DNA of 64,000 bases, taken from contig NZ_FOUR01000003.1 in NCBI RefSeq assembly GCF_900114925.1, positions 62,001 to 126,000 on the forward strand, written 5' to 3'. How positions within the stretch are numbered: position 1 is the stretch's first letter; every line of letters begins with the position of its first letter. A program made the translations under genes and the position numbers. The DNA comes from Marinobacter pelagius (GTDB lineage Bacteria; Pseudomonadota; Gammaproteobacteria; Pseudomonadales; Oleiphilaceae). Positions 20,946 through 30,942 of the stretch are shown piece by piece. A model generated the notes under the pieces. It ran no database searches. It saw only the letters and a program-made list of their open reading frames with translations, and was not told the origin of the DNA.

Positions 20946-21165
20946 GGGGTCAGATGAAAGCTTTCATCAGACCCCGGAGTTAGACGTGGCACAGGGGTCT
21001 GAAGAACTCGTTCTTCTGACCCCGAGTTGGAGGCCAGAACGGGGTCAGATGAAGGCTTTCATCAGACCCCGGAGTTAGGCGTGGCACAGGGGTCTGAAAA
21101 ACTTGTTCTTCTGACCCCGAGTTGGAAGCCAGAATGGGGTCAGATGAAGGCTTTCATCAGACCCC
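20946..21165. repeat. REP-like palindrome array R5 (5 copies, 95-bp tandem unit)
   Basis: Five 30-bp palindromes start at 20946, 20994, 21041, 21089 and 21136, spaced 48, 47, 48 and 47 bp. They alternate strictly between TGA-type with an A·A mismatch and AGAA-type with a T·T mismatch. The spacers (GGAGTTAGACGTGGCACA and GAGTTGGAGGCCAGAA-like) also repeat, so this is a 95-bp tandem unit in about 2.5 copies. It lies between convergent lnt and the zinc-ribbon gene. Confidence 0.92.
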
Positions 21166-21195
21166 TGAGTTGCTTCTGGCCCCGTCTTAGCGACC

Positions 21196-21744
21196 CTACT
21201 CCGTCTTCCGCGGCCACCGACTGGTAACCCGCTCATAGTAATGCGAGCCACACGCCTCACACGGCTCCAGATGACTGGTCGCCGTCAGGCAGCGCATGTG
21301 GTTACAGTTCAGGCACCGGAACATGCCCGCGGTGGCCACCTCGCCGGAGATGTAGTGGCCGGCGTCATCGTTCTCGAGTTTCTGGTTCAGCTCCAGGGTT
21401 TCGACCCGGGTCTGGTCGGCCACTGACAGCAGGCTGTCTGCCAGCTGGTGCTCCAGCAGGGAGATGTCCAGCTGCAACCACTCTTTCAGGCCTTCGCCGG
21501 TCTCGTCCACGAAGTGCATCAGGTGTTTCAGGTCCCGCTCCAGGTAAGCGCCCAGCAGGTCGGCCTCTTCCCGGGTCATTTCTTCAAGCTCGTACTCGAA
21601 TTCAACAGCCTTCTGGATTTCTTCTTCCAGGGTGTCCAGGGAGGTTTCCTGGAGTTCTTTCATGCGGGTCTGCACCCGCTCGAGCATCCGGTCGTAGACC
21701 TCGAGGGCCTTGCCTGATAGGTGGTTGCGTTCTGGTTCTGTCAT
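21196..21744 (-). CDS. DUF1451-type zinc-ribbon protein (YbeL-like)
   Basis: The 182-aa product is mostly helical and acidic, with heptad-like segments (MKELQETSLDTLEEEIQKAV), and ends in a C4 zinc ribbon: CLNC near residue 145 and CEAC near residue 164. This architecture fits the DUF1451/YbeL family, whose function is unknown. In E. coli, ybeL also lies beside leuS. ATG 21744 (MTEPERNHLSGKA) follows AAGGAGC; an in-frame extension to 21909 runs into giant hairpin 7 and is rejected. It is divergent from leuS across two giant hairpins. Confidence 0.8.
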   Translation of the reverse strand: MTEPERNHLSGKALEVYDRMLERVQTRMKELQETSLDTLEEEIQKAVEFEYELEEMTREEADLLGAYLERDLKHLMHFVDETGEGLKEWLQLDISLLEHQLADSLLSVADQTRVETLELNQKLENDDAGHYISGEVATAGMFRCLNCNHMRCLTATSHLEPCEACGSHYYERVTSRWPRKTE

Positions 21745-21780
21745 GTCGGCTCCTTTCTTCGGGTTTGGGTGCAAGAGCCA

Positions 21781-21882
21781 GGGTATGGAGAGCCTCTGCG
21801 GGACACGCTGTAAATACATCCCTGTACGCTTGAGCGCAGCATCCATGCTGCGCACAGTCCCGCAGAGGCTCTCCATACCCTG
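21781..21882. repeat. Giant hairpin element 7, core type C
   Basis: Perfect 25-bp inverted repeat (21781-21805 with 21858-21882; AGGGTATGGAGAGCC...) around a 52-nt core. The core contains TACATCCCTGTACGCTTG and the near-perfect mini-hairpin GCGCAGCATCCATGCTGCGC. It starts 36 nt upstream of the zinc-ribbon gene's start codon. The 21745-22177 divergent spacer holds this and element 8. Confidence 0.9.
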
Positions 21883-21941
21883 ACTCCCGAACTCTCTGCG
21901 TGCGTTCAAGCCTCCATGAATTCACTGCTGAGGTCCGGGGC

Positions 21942-22043
21942 GCTGGGTGGTACGGCTTCCCAGGACTGTGTGCAGCATGGATGCTGCACTCAAGCCTACA
22001 GGGACGTATTCACGGCGTGTCCTGGGAAGCCGTACCACCCAGC
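21942..22043. repeat. Giant hairpin element 8, core type C (reverse)
   Basis: Perfect 25-bp inverted repeat (21942-21966 with 22019-22043; GCTGGGTGGTACGGC...). The 52-nt core is the reverse complement of element 7's core apart from a few bases, while the arms are unrelated to those of element 7. The two elements face each other 59 nt apart, upstream of leuS. Confidence 0.9.
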
Positions 22044-22057
22044 AACCTTCTCCATAA

Positions 22058-24763
<2,706 letters not shown>

Positions 24764-24764
24764 T

Positions 24765-25352
24765 ATGGCATTCCGCCCTGCCCTGAGAACCGTGGCTGTT
24801 CGGGCTACTGCACTCGCGCTGGCCGCCGTGCTGGCCGGGTGCGGTTTTCAGTTGCGGGGTACCTCGCCGGTGCCGGCGGCACTGCAGCCGCTGGCCGTGA
24901 AATGCGGCTCACAGATCCCCGACACCCTGTGCCTGTCATTGAAAGAGCAACTGGAACTCGGCGGGATTGAAACCACAGAAGCCACCAATGCGGCCTATGT
25001 TCTGGACCTGAAGTCCTTCTCCCAGGATCGTCGCGCCTCGGCCATTACCGTCCGGGCGGCTGCCGCCGAATATACCCTGACCCAGGCCGTGCGCATCGAG
25101 CTGATCACCGATGACCGGGTCCCACTAATCGCGGACACCGAGCTCAGTGTCCGGGAGAGCTACCGGTACGATGAAACCAATATCCTGGCCAAGCAACGGG
25201 AACAGGATGAGCTGGAGCAGCGCATGAACGACCGGCTGGCCCAGCAGATCCTGTTCCGCCTGGCACCGATGACCGAAGCCCGGATCCAGGCAATCCGCGA
25301 GGACTACCGGGCCAACAACCCACCGGCAGAACCCGACGCCGGCCAGCCATGA
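24765..25352 (+). CDS. lptE: LPS-assembly lipoprotein LptE
   Basis: LptE plugs the LptD barrel and guides LPS into the outer leaflet of the outer membrane. The 195-aa product has a lipoprotein signal (ALALAAVLAGC, lipobox LAGC, acylated Cys at about residue 27) followed by GFQLRG, the conserved start of mature LptE. The ATG follows the leuS stop by one base and the 3' end overlaps holA by 4 nt. LptE varies much between species; position between leuS and holA makes the call firm. Confidence 0.95.
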   Translation: MAFRPALRTVAVRATALALAAVLAGCGFQLRGTSPVPAALQPLAVKCGSQIPDTLCLSLKEQLELGGIETTEATNAAYVLDLKSFSQDRRASAITVRAAAAEYTLTQAVRIELITDDRVPLIADTELSVRESYRYDETNILAKQREQDELEQRMNDRLAQQILFRLAPMTEARIQAIREDYRANNPPAEPDAGQP

Positions 25353-26356
25353 AGACCCAGCCGGCCCAGCTCCCCCAACTGCTCAAGAAAGGCCTGGCCC
25401 CGGTCTACCTGGTTTCCGGTGACGAGCCCCTGCTGGTGCAGGAATGCTGCGACCAGATCCGCAAGGCGGCGCGGGAAGCGGGTTTCCATGACCGCCTGAC
25501 CTTCCATGCCGACCATCAGCTCAACTGGAACACGGTGGCGGACGAGTTCAATGCCATGTCCCTGTTCGCCGAGAAGCGTCGTATCGAGATCCACCTGCCC
25601 ACCGGCAAGCTCGGCGATGGCCGCCCGGTGCTGGAACACGTGCTCCAGCAGCCTCCCGAAGACATCATCCTGCTGCTGATCAGCACCCGCCTCGATGCCG
25701 CCGAGACCCGGCGCAAATGGTACAAGGAGCTGCAGGGCAAGGGCGTTCACGTCCCGGTCTGGCCGGTGGATGCGGACAAGTTCGAAGGCTGGCTACAGCA
25801 GCGGGCGAATCGCCAGGGCCTGCACCTGACCCGGGGCGCTTTGGCCATGCTTGCCGAACGACTGGAGGGCAACCTGCTGGCCGCCAGCCAGGAACTGGAC
25901 CGACTGGCCCTGCTGACCAACGGCAACACCATCGACGAGGAAACCATTGAGCAGGCGGTTCAGGACAGCTCCCGCTTCAACGGTTTCGAGTTGGTGCTGG
26001 AGCTGCTCGCGGGCAGAGCATCCCATGCCGGCAAAATGATCGGTGTGCTGCAGCAGGAAGGGGAGAATCCGCTGGGCCTGCTGGCCGTGCTGAACCGGGA
26101 CCTGAATCTGGTGGCCGAGCTTCGCGCAGCCGCGGGCCAGGGAGAGAACCCTGCCGCCTTCCTGAAGAAGCGGGGTGTGTTCCAGCCCCAGCGTGCACGG
26201 GTGCTCGAGCGTGCCGCCCGCCGCCTGAGCCCGGGCCAGCTGCAACAGGCCACCCGCCTGTGCAGCCAGATCGACCGCGCGGCCAAGGGCTTCGATGATC
26301 TCTCCCCCTGGCATTACCTCCGGGATATGTCCGCACTTCTCGCCGCAAAATCGTGA
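25349..26356 (+). CDS. holA: DNA polymerase III subunit delta (HolA)
   Basis: Delta opens the beta sliding clamp within the clamp-loader complex. The 335-aa product starts MKTQPAQLPQLLKKGLAPVYLVSGDEPLLVQE; the LxPVYLVSGDEPLL segment (about residues 16-30) is the family N-terminal signature. The AAA+-like fold lacks a functional P-loop, as usual for delta. The C-terminal region ends FDDLSPWHYLRDMSALLA, also typical. It overlaps lptE by 4 nt (ATGA) and ends the leuS operon. Confidence 0.95.
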   Translation: MKTQPAQLPQLLKKGLAPVYLVSGDEPLLVQECCDQIRKAAREAGFHDRLTFHADHQLNWNTVADEFNAMSLFAEKRRIEIHLPTGKLGDGRPVLEHVLQQPPEDIILLLISTRLDAAETRRKWYKELQGKGVHVPVWPVDADKFEGWLQQRANRQGLHLTRGALAMLAERLEGNLLAASQELDRLALLTNGNTIDEETIEQAVQDSSRFNGFELVLELLAGRASHAGKMIGVLQQEGENPLGLLAVLNRDLNLVAELRAAAGQGENPAAFLKKRGVFQPQRARVLERAARRLSPGQLQQATRLCSQIDRAAKGFDDLSPWHYLRDMSALLAAKS

Positions 26357-26466
26357 CCTGAGTCAACCGGCTGAAATCCGTTCATATTCAGGCCATGCCC
26401 GTACTTGACAGTTTTTCCGGTTCAGGCGCATTGTTATCCCACCAACTAACCAAGGAGGTGCCTGAA

Positions 26467-26730
26467 ATGAGTGTTCAAGAAGAACTCAAGAAACTGTCGG
26501 AAAAAGTCAAACAGTACCGGGACGAAGCCCGGGTTCAGCTCCATCTGGCCCGCGAGGATGTCAAGGACGAGTGGGATGACCTGGAACAGGACTGGGACCG
26601 GTTCCGCAACAAGATTGACCAGGTCCTGCACGATACCGGCGACGCCAGCCAGGAAGCCCGTCAAACTGCGCAAAAACTCGGCGAAGACCTGAAGACCGGT
26701 TACCAGAATATCCGCAAAAAGCTCAAGTAA
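26467..26730 (+). CDS. Small acidic coiled-coil protein, function unknown
   Basis: This 87-aa protein is highly charged and almost entirely helical, with heptad character (ELKKLSEKVKQYRDEARVQ, then DEWDDLEQDWDRFRNKIDQV). It has no signal peptide, membrane span or Cys. ATG 26467 has a strong AAGGAGG 9 nt upstream (26452-26458), implying efficient translation. A TTGACA at 26405-26410 may belong to a promoter, but no well-spaced -10 was found. It is followed by a clear terminator, so it is probably monocistronic. The family was not recognised; the charged helical make-up resembles small stress-induced proteins, but that is only an impression. Confidence 0.75.
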   Translation: MSVQEELKKLSEKVKQYRDEARVQLHLAREDVKDEWDDLEQDWDRFRNKIDQVLHDTGDASQEARQTAQKLGEDLKTGYQNIRKKLK

Positions 26731-26771
26731 AGCGACCGCGACCCGCCACAGGGTCGCAAATTCCTGCCCCG

Positions 26772-26797
26772 AAGACCCTCGCATCGAGGGTCTTTGT
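26772..26797 (+). terminator. Rho-independent terminator of the coiled-coil gene
   Basis: A 10-bp perfect stem AAGACCCTCG/CGAGGGTCTT (26772-26781 with 26785-26794) with a 3-nt loop, followed by TTTGT. It lies 41 nt after the stop codon. Confidence 0.8.
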
Positions 26798-26915
26798 GCC
26801 ATACTTCACGGTACAAGTGAACGAAGCGTCAGACTTTGTGAGTTCAGACTGTCCGCGGTGACAGGCCTGAAAGGACAGGCTGCTTACAGACACTGCGAGG
26901 TATAAATGGGGTTTG

Positions 26916-27090
26916 ACTGTTCCTCTCCCTTGAAGGAAGAGTATTCCCAATTCACCGAGAACCGGACACGGAGACTGACTCCATGCCACTCACATTCTCT
27001 CCAAGGGCTAACACCGCCAGCCCGGCGGCTTTAATGTTGATCGCGGCATTAAGGTCGCGATCATGTTCGGCTGCGCACTCCGGGCAGGCC
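26916..27090 (-). ncRNA. Candidate omega RNA (reRNA) at the 3' end of tnpB
   Basis: TnpB nucleases are guided by an RNA made from the 3' end of their own gene plus the element's right end, the guide being the adjacent flank. The expected region is here: the last part of tnpB, the terminal hairpin at 26923-26941 and AGTCAAA. The guide would begin near 26915 and read CCCCATTTATACC on the minus strand. Both limits are inferred from family knowledge and not from any measured transcript. Confidence 0.35.
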
Positions 27091-28097
27091 CAGTGCCGGA
27101 CATTGAGAGGCATGGCGTCCATCACAAAGCCGCACCCTGAGCAGCGTTTGCTCGATGGGTACCACTGGTCAATAGTCACCAGTTGTCGGCCAGCCCACTC
27201 CGCTTTGTACGCCAGTTGGCGAACGAACTCGCCCCAGCCGGCATCGCTGATGGCTTTGGCCAGAGAGCGGTTGCGCAGCATGTTCTTGACCTTCAGGGAT
27301 TCGACGCAGATCACTTGGTTCTCGTTGACGATCTTGCGAGACAATTTGTGCAAATTGTCCATCCGGCAATCAGAGAGCTTGGCGTGAATCCGAGCGACCT
27401 TCCCCCGGGCTTTCGCCCGGTTTCGGGAGCCGAGCTTCTTCCGACTCAGGCGCCGTTGCGCCTTTGCCAGCCTTGCAGCGTATTTCGCCGTGTGGCGGGG
27501 ATTGCCGATTCGATGTCCATCGCTGGTCACGAACAGGTCTTTGAGGCCCAAATCGATGCCCACCATCTTCGGGGTGACAGGCAACGTCTGGGGATCAAAT
27601 TCACACAGACAGGACACAAAGTAGCGTCCGGCGCTGTCTTTGGAGACGGTAATCGTGGTCGGCTCACAGGGCAGATCCCGGGTCCACCGAACCGCCAGCG
27701 GTTCTTTGGACTTGGCCAGAAACAGTTGGCCGCCCTGGTATTTGAACGCCGAGCGGGTGAACTCTGCCGACTGGCGGTACCGCTTGCTTTTAAACCGGGG
27801 ATACCGAGCTCGACCGTCAAAGAAGTTCTTGAACGCGGTTTGCTGGTGCCGAAGGCTTTGTTGCAGGGGCACACAACTGACTTCGTTCAGGAACGCCAGG
27901 TCCGGGTCTTTTTTCAGGGCCGTCAGATGGGCATTGGCTTTGGTATAGCCCACCTTTTCCTGACGCTCGTAAAAGGCATCGGTACGATACCGAAGCACCG
28001 CGTTGTAGACAAAACGCACACATCCGAACGTCCGAGCAAGCAACACCGCCTGCTCGGACGTAGGATAAAACCGGTACTTGTAAGCGCGTCTTTTCAT
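26952..28097 (-). CDS. tnpB: RNA-guided nuclease TnpB (IS200/IS605 OrfB)
   Basis: TnpB is the RuvC-type ancestor of Cas12, cleaving DNA with an omega RNA guide and favouring retention of its element. The 381-aa product is full length. The N-terminal helix-turn-helix region starts MKRRAYKYRFYPTSEQ. RuvC acidic residues are Asp in GIDLGLKDL (about 186), Glu in VICVESLKVKN (about 270) and Asp in HDRDLNAAINIK (about 352). The zinc finger is CSGCGF...CPEC. All catalytic residues are intact, so the nuclease is probably active. The start codon abuts a LexA-like box. The downstream endA-like gene is divergent. Confidence 0.93.
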   Translation of the reverse strand: MKRRAYKYRFYPTSEQAVLLARTFGCVRFVYNAVLRYRTDAFYERQEKVGYTKANAHLTALKKDPDLAFLNEVSCVPLQQSLRHQQTAFKNFFDGRARYPRFKSKRYRQSAEFTRSAFKYQGGQLFLAKSKEPLAVRWTRDLPCEPTTITVSKDSAGRYFVSCLCEFDPQTLPVTPKMVGIDLGLKDLFVTSDGHRIGNPRHTAKYAARLAKAQRRLSRKKLGSRNRAKARGKVARIHAKLSDCRMDNLHKLSRKIVNENQVICVESLKVKNMLRNRSLAKAISDAGWGEFVRQLAYKAEWAGRQLVTIDQWYPSSKRCSGCGFVMDAMPLNVRHWACPECAAEHDRDLNAAINIKAAGLAVLALGENVSGMESVSVSGSR

Positions 28098-28098
28098 A

Positions 28099-28114
28099 CT
28101 GTTAATTTATACAG
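28099..28114. promoter_or_regulatory. LexA-like SOS box directly upstream of tnpB
   Basis: CTGTTAATTTATACAG fits the gammaproteobacterial LexA consensus CTG-N10-CAG with an AT-rich centre (E. coli CTGTATATATATACAG; three central differences). It ends one base from the tnpB start codon at 28097, so bound LexA would block transcription or initiation. Confidence 0.6.
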
Positions 28115-28224
28115 TGCACCAACAGATAGCAACAACCAAAAGGAGGCAGCGAGAACGGGGTCGGCTCACACCGACGCGCTATCCCTCCCCGCCCTGAGCG
28201 ATGGGGTTTCTCGCGCAAAGATTG

Positions 28225-28860
28225 ATGAAAAAACTTCCGATCCTTTCCGCCGCCTTCCTCCTGCTGATCGCCACAACCGCCGTTATCGGCCAGAATACCC
28301 GGTTCAGTGACCCGGATACCGTCATCAAGGACGAGTTCTGGGGCAAACTGTACGCCGATGGCGGGCAATCCTTTTTCTGCAACACACCGTTCACCAGCAA
28401 GGGTTTCCTCCTGACTGATGGCTATGTGTATCCCCTGGCGGATATTCGCAGCGCTCTTTCCTGCGGGACCTCACGGCAATGCGAACAGAACAACCGCTAC
28501 CGTCAGATCGCCTCGGACCTGCACAACATGGTCCCGGTGCGTAACCGGATCGAGATGCAGCGCCGCAACGTTCGCTACGACAACATCGGCGATGTTGCCA
28601 AGCCCGATGAGTGTGGTATCCGGGCCAGTGCCCAGTTTTTCGAGCCGCCCGGGCGCGTCAAGGGCGACGTGGCGCGGACCATGGCCTACATGGTCAGCAC
28701 CTATGACCTGCCTTGGCTGGGGGCCACCTCGGTATTCAAGGGCTGGAACCGGCAGGATCCACCGGATGACAACGAACTGACCCGCCACCGCCGGATCGCG
28801 GAAATCCAGGGCAACGAAAACCCGTTTGTAAATAATCCGGAGCAGTTGGAACAGCTCTGA
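28225..28860 (+). CDS. Endonuclease I-like secreted protein, catalytic His replaced
   Basis: The 211-aa product has a signal peptide (MKKLPILSAAFLLLIATTAVIG) and matches the endonuclease I (EndA) family: YRQIASDLHNMVPVRNRIEMQRRNV, FEPPGRVKGDVARTMAYM and IQGNENPFV align with E. coli EndA YRKMESDMHNLQP, EPPARARGAIARTYFYM and VQGNHNPYV. However, the E. coli WEHVVP motif, with the catalytic His of the beta-beta-alpha-metal site, reads GYVYPL here (Tyr for His, about residue 72). The Asn of DLHN remains. It may be inactive or altered. ATG 28225 is preferred over 28201. It lies just beyond the tnpB element and ends at a terminator shared with the convergent gene. Confidence 0.78.
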   Translation: MKKLPILSAAFLLLIATTAVIGQNTRFSDPDTVIKDEFWGKLYADGGQSFFCNTPFTSKGFLLTDGYVYPLADIRSALSCGTSRQCEQNNRYRQIASDLHNMVPVRNRIEMQRRNVRYDNIGDVAKPDECGIRASAQFFEPPGRVKGDVARTMAYMVSTYDLPWLGATSVFKGWNRQDPPDDNELTRHRRIAEIQGNENPFVNNPEQLEQL

Positions 28861-28895
28861 CCAGATTGCCCCGAAGCGCAGCAGCCCGAAAAAGA

Positions 28896-28921
28896 AAAGG
28901 CAGGTCCGCGGACCTGCCTTT
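28896..28921. terminator. Bidirectional terminator, endA-like / acyl-CoA dehydrogenase
   Basis: A 26-bp perfect palindrome, AAAGGCAGGTCC/GGACCTGCCTTT, flanked by A- and T-rich ends. It lies between the convergent 28225 and 30737 genes. Confidence 0.85.
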
Positions 28922-28946
28922 CACGTTCCAGACCGTCAGACAGCGA

Positions 28947-30737
28947 TCAGAACTCTTCTGCGGTCAGCGCCATCATGGCATCGCTGCCACTGCGGATGCC
29001 TTCCGCCAGGGAGACCGTCTTCGGCAGCAGCCGGTCAAAGTAGAAGCGCGCAGTCTTCACTTTGCCGGAATAGAAGCCGGAGGTGTCACCTGCTGCCTGG
29101 GGCGCAGCCGCCTTGACGATCCTCGCCCACATGTAACCCAGGGCTGTCAGGCCGAACAGGTCCAGGTAATCCACCGAGGCGGCACCAACGGCATCCGGCG
29201 AGTTGCCGGCCTGACCAAGGACATGCTCGGTCACGTCATCGAGACGCTCCACCGCAGCGGCCAGAGGCTCCAGGAACGGGTGCAGGTGTTCGTTGTCGGC
29301 ATTTTCCTCCAGGAAATTGGCCACGTCCTGGGCGAACAGCTCGTACAGCTTGCCCTGGCTGCCAACCACCTTACGGCCCATCAGATCCAGTGCCTGGATG
29401 CCGTTGGTACCCTCATAGATCTGAGTAATCCGGCAGTCCCGGACCAGCTGTTCCTGGCCCCACTCGCGGACGAAACCGTGGCCGCCAAATACCTGCTGAC
29501 CCAGGATACAGGCCTCGAGGCCCCGGTCAGTCAGGAATGCCTTGGCCACCGGTGTCAGCAGCGCCACCATACCCTCAGCGTGCTTGCGACGCTCGTCGTC
29601 ATCCGCGTACTTGGAGATATCCAGCCACTGGGCCACGTAGGTGGAGAAGGCACGACCACCTTCCACATAGCCCTTCATGGTCAGCAGCATGCGGCGCACG
29701 TCCGGATGCACGATGATCGGGTCAGCGGCCTTTTCAGGCTGCTGGGCGCCGGTCGGGGCGCGGCTCTGGATACGGTCCAGGGCGTATTCGCGGGCATTCT
29801 GCAGGGATGCTTCGGCCGCGCCGATACCCTGGATACCCACGCCCAGACGCTCGTAGTTCATCATGGTGAACATGGCGGCCAGGCCCTTGTTCTCTTCGCC
29901 GACCAGCCAGCCCTTGGCACCATCAAAGTTCATGACACAGGTGGCGGAGCCCTTGATGCCCATCTTCTTCTCGATGGAACCACAGCTGAAGCTGTTGCGC
30001 TCACCCAGGGAGCCGTCCTCGTTCACCAGGAACTTGGGTACCAGGAACAGGGAGATGCCCTTCGGTCCCTTCGGCGCATCCGGGAGTTTGGCCAGCACAA
30101 GGTGGATAATATTCTCCGCCATGTCGTGCTCGCCCCAGGTGATGAAGATCTTGGTGCCAGTGACATTGAAGGAGCCGTCGTCGTTGGGCTCGGCCTTGGT
30201 ACGGATGATGCCCAGGTCGGTACCGGCGTGCGGCTCGGTCAGGTCCATGGCACCGGACCAGACGCCGGAGTACATGTTGGGCAGGTATTTCTCTTTCAGC
30301 TCCTGGCTGCCATGGGCATCCAGGGCCAGGCAGGCACCGGCGGTCAGCATCGGGGCCAGACCGAACGCCATGTTGGCGCCCTGCATCATTTCCTCGAACT
30401 GGGCCACCAGGGTCTTGGGCATGCCCATGCCGCCGAATTCCGGGTTGCCACCCAGACCATTCCAGCCACCTTCCACGATGGTCTGGTAGGCTTCCTTGAA
30501 GCCGTCCGGCGCGGTCACTTCGCCGTTATCCCACTTGCTGCCCTGCTCGTCCGCTTCGCGGTTCAGGGGAGCCAGGACGCCACCGGCGATCTTGCCGGCC
30601 TCCTCGAGGATGGCATCCGCGGTTTCCGGGTCCACATTCTCGGCCACCTTGGGCAGGGATGCCCAAAGCGCAGGCGCATCAAATACTTCATTCAGCAAGA
30701 AGCGAATGTCACGTAACGGTGCCTGATATTCAGCCAT
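28947..30737 (-). CDS. Acyl-CoA dehydrogenase, long (about 600 aa) form
   Basis: This FAD enzyme performs the first step of fatty acyl-CoA beta-oxidation. The 596-aa product has N-terminal, middle (LTEPHAGTDLG, TGTKIFITWGEHD) and C-terminal ACAD domains plus an extra C-terminal extension typical of the long FadE-like group. The catalytic Glu is in QIYEGTNGIQALDL (about residue 433). ATG 30737 follows GGAGAG. Its neighbour at 30943-32742 is a clear paralogue with the same layout. Related proteins are often labelled DmdC (methylmercaptopropionyl-CoA dehydrogenase), but substrate cannot be read from this sequence. Confidence 0.92.
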   Translation of the reverse strand: MAEYQAPLRDIRFLLNEVFDAPALWASLPKVAENVDPETADAILEEAGKIAGGVLAPLNREADEQGSKWDNGEVTAPDGFKEAYQTIVEGGWNGLGGNPEFGGMGMPKTLVAQFEEMMQGANMAFGLAPMLTAGACLALDAHGSQELKEKYLPNMYSGVWSGAMDLTEPHAGTDLGIIRTKAEPNDDGSFNVTGTKIFITWGEHDMAENIIHLVLAKLPDAPKGPKGISLFLVPKFLVNEDGSLGERNSFSCGSIEKKMGIKGSATCVMNFDGAKGWLVGEENKGLAAMFTMMNYERLGVGIQGIGAAEASLQNAREYALDRIQSRAPTGAQQPEKAADPIIVHPDVRRMLLTMKGYVEGGRAFSTYVAQWLDISKYADDDERRKHAEGMVALLTPVAKAFLTDRGLEACILGQQVFGGHGFVREWGQEQLVRDCRITQIYEGTNGIQALDLMGRKVVGSQGKLYELFAQDVANFLEENADNEHLHPFLEPLAAAVERLDDVTEHVLGQAGNSPDAVGAASVDYLDLFGLTALGYMWARIVKAAAPQAAGDTSGFYSGKVKTARFYFDRLLPKTVSLAEGIRSGSDAMMALTAEEF

Positions 30738-30882
30738 TTGAAACTCTCCACAAGATTCCAGTCAGTCTTTGCAGGGCGCGGGAGGTCATATCCCTGGTCG
30801 CGGCGCCTGCTCGGCTATGTGTCCGCTGAAAGTTATGTTGTTATGGGCCGGTATTTTACCCGAAACCCCATCAGAACACATG

Positions 30883-30914
30883 AAAAAAGCCCGCCTCCGG
30901 GGAGCACGGGCTTT
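30883..30914 (-). terminator. Terminator of the second acyl-CoA dehydrogenase gene
   Basis: On the minus strand, AAAGCCCG...CGGGCTTT (30907-30914 with 30886-30893) is followed by TTTTTT. It lies 28 nt after the stop codon of the 30943-32742 gene and separates the two paralogues. Confidence 0.82.
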
Positions 30915-30942
30915 CTGTTTCAGAACGCTACCGAAGCCCGCC

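Larger units (their letters stand above)
26915..28200 (-). mobile_element. TnpB-only IS200/IS605-type element (borders approximate)
   Basis: The element consists of one tnpB gene with short flanks. The right end (lower coordinates) holds a small hairpin (26923-26941) and AGTCAAA on the minus strand, typical of tnpB element ends. ATGGGGTTT occurs as a direct repeat at 26906-26914 and 28201-28209, bracketing 1286 bp. IS605-type elements do not normally make target duplications, so the meaning of this repeat is unclear. No TnpA (HUH Y1 transposase) gene is present, so movement would need one supplied elsewhere. Confidence 0.55.

Noticed and set aside
20946-21165. Evenly spaced repeats resembling a short CRISPR array
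   Set aside because: The spacers repeat as well, the units are full palindromes of two alternating types, and the same units occur singly elsewhere. No cas genes are present.
21602-21925. Small open frames across the giant hairpins
   Set aside because: They arise from GC-rich palindromic sequence, lack ribosome-binding sites and differ at every element.
28866-30716. 616-codon open frame antisense to the acyl-CoA dehydrogenase
   Set aside because: It mirrors the codon bias of the real gene on the other strand and shows no family features.
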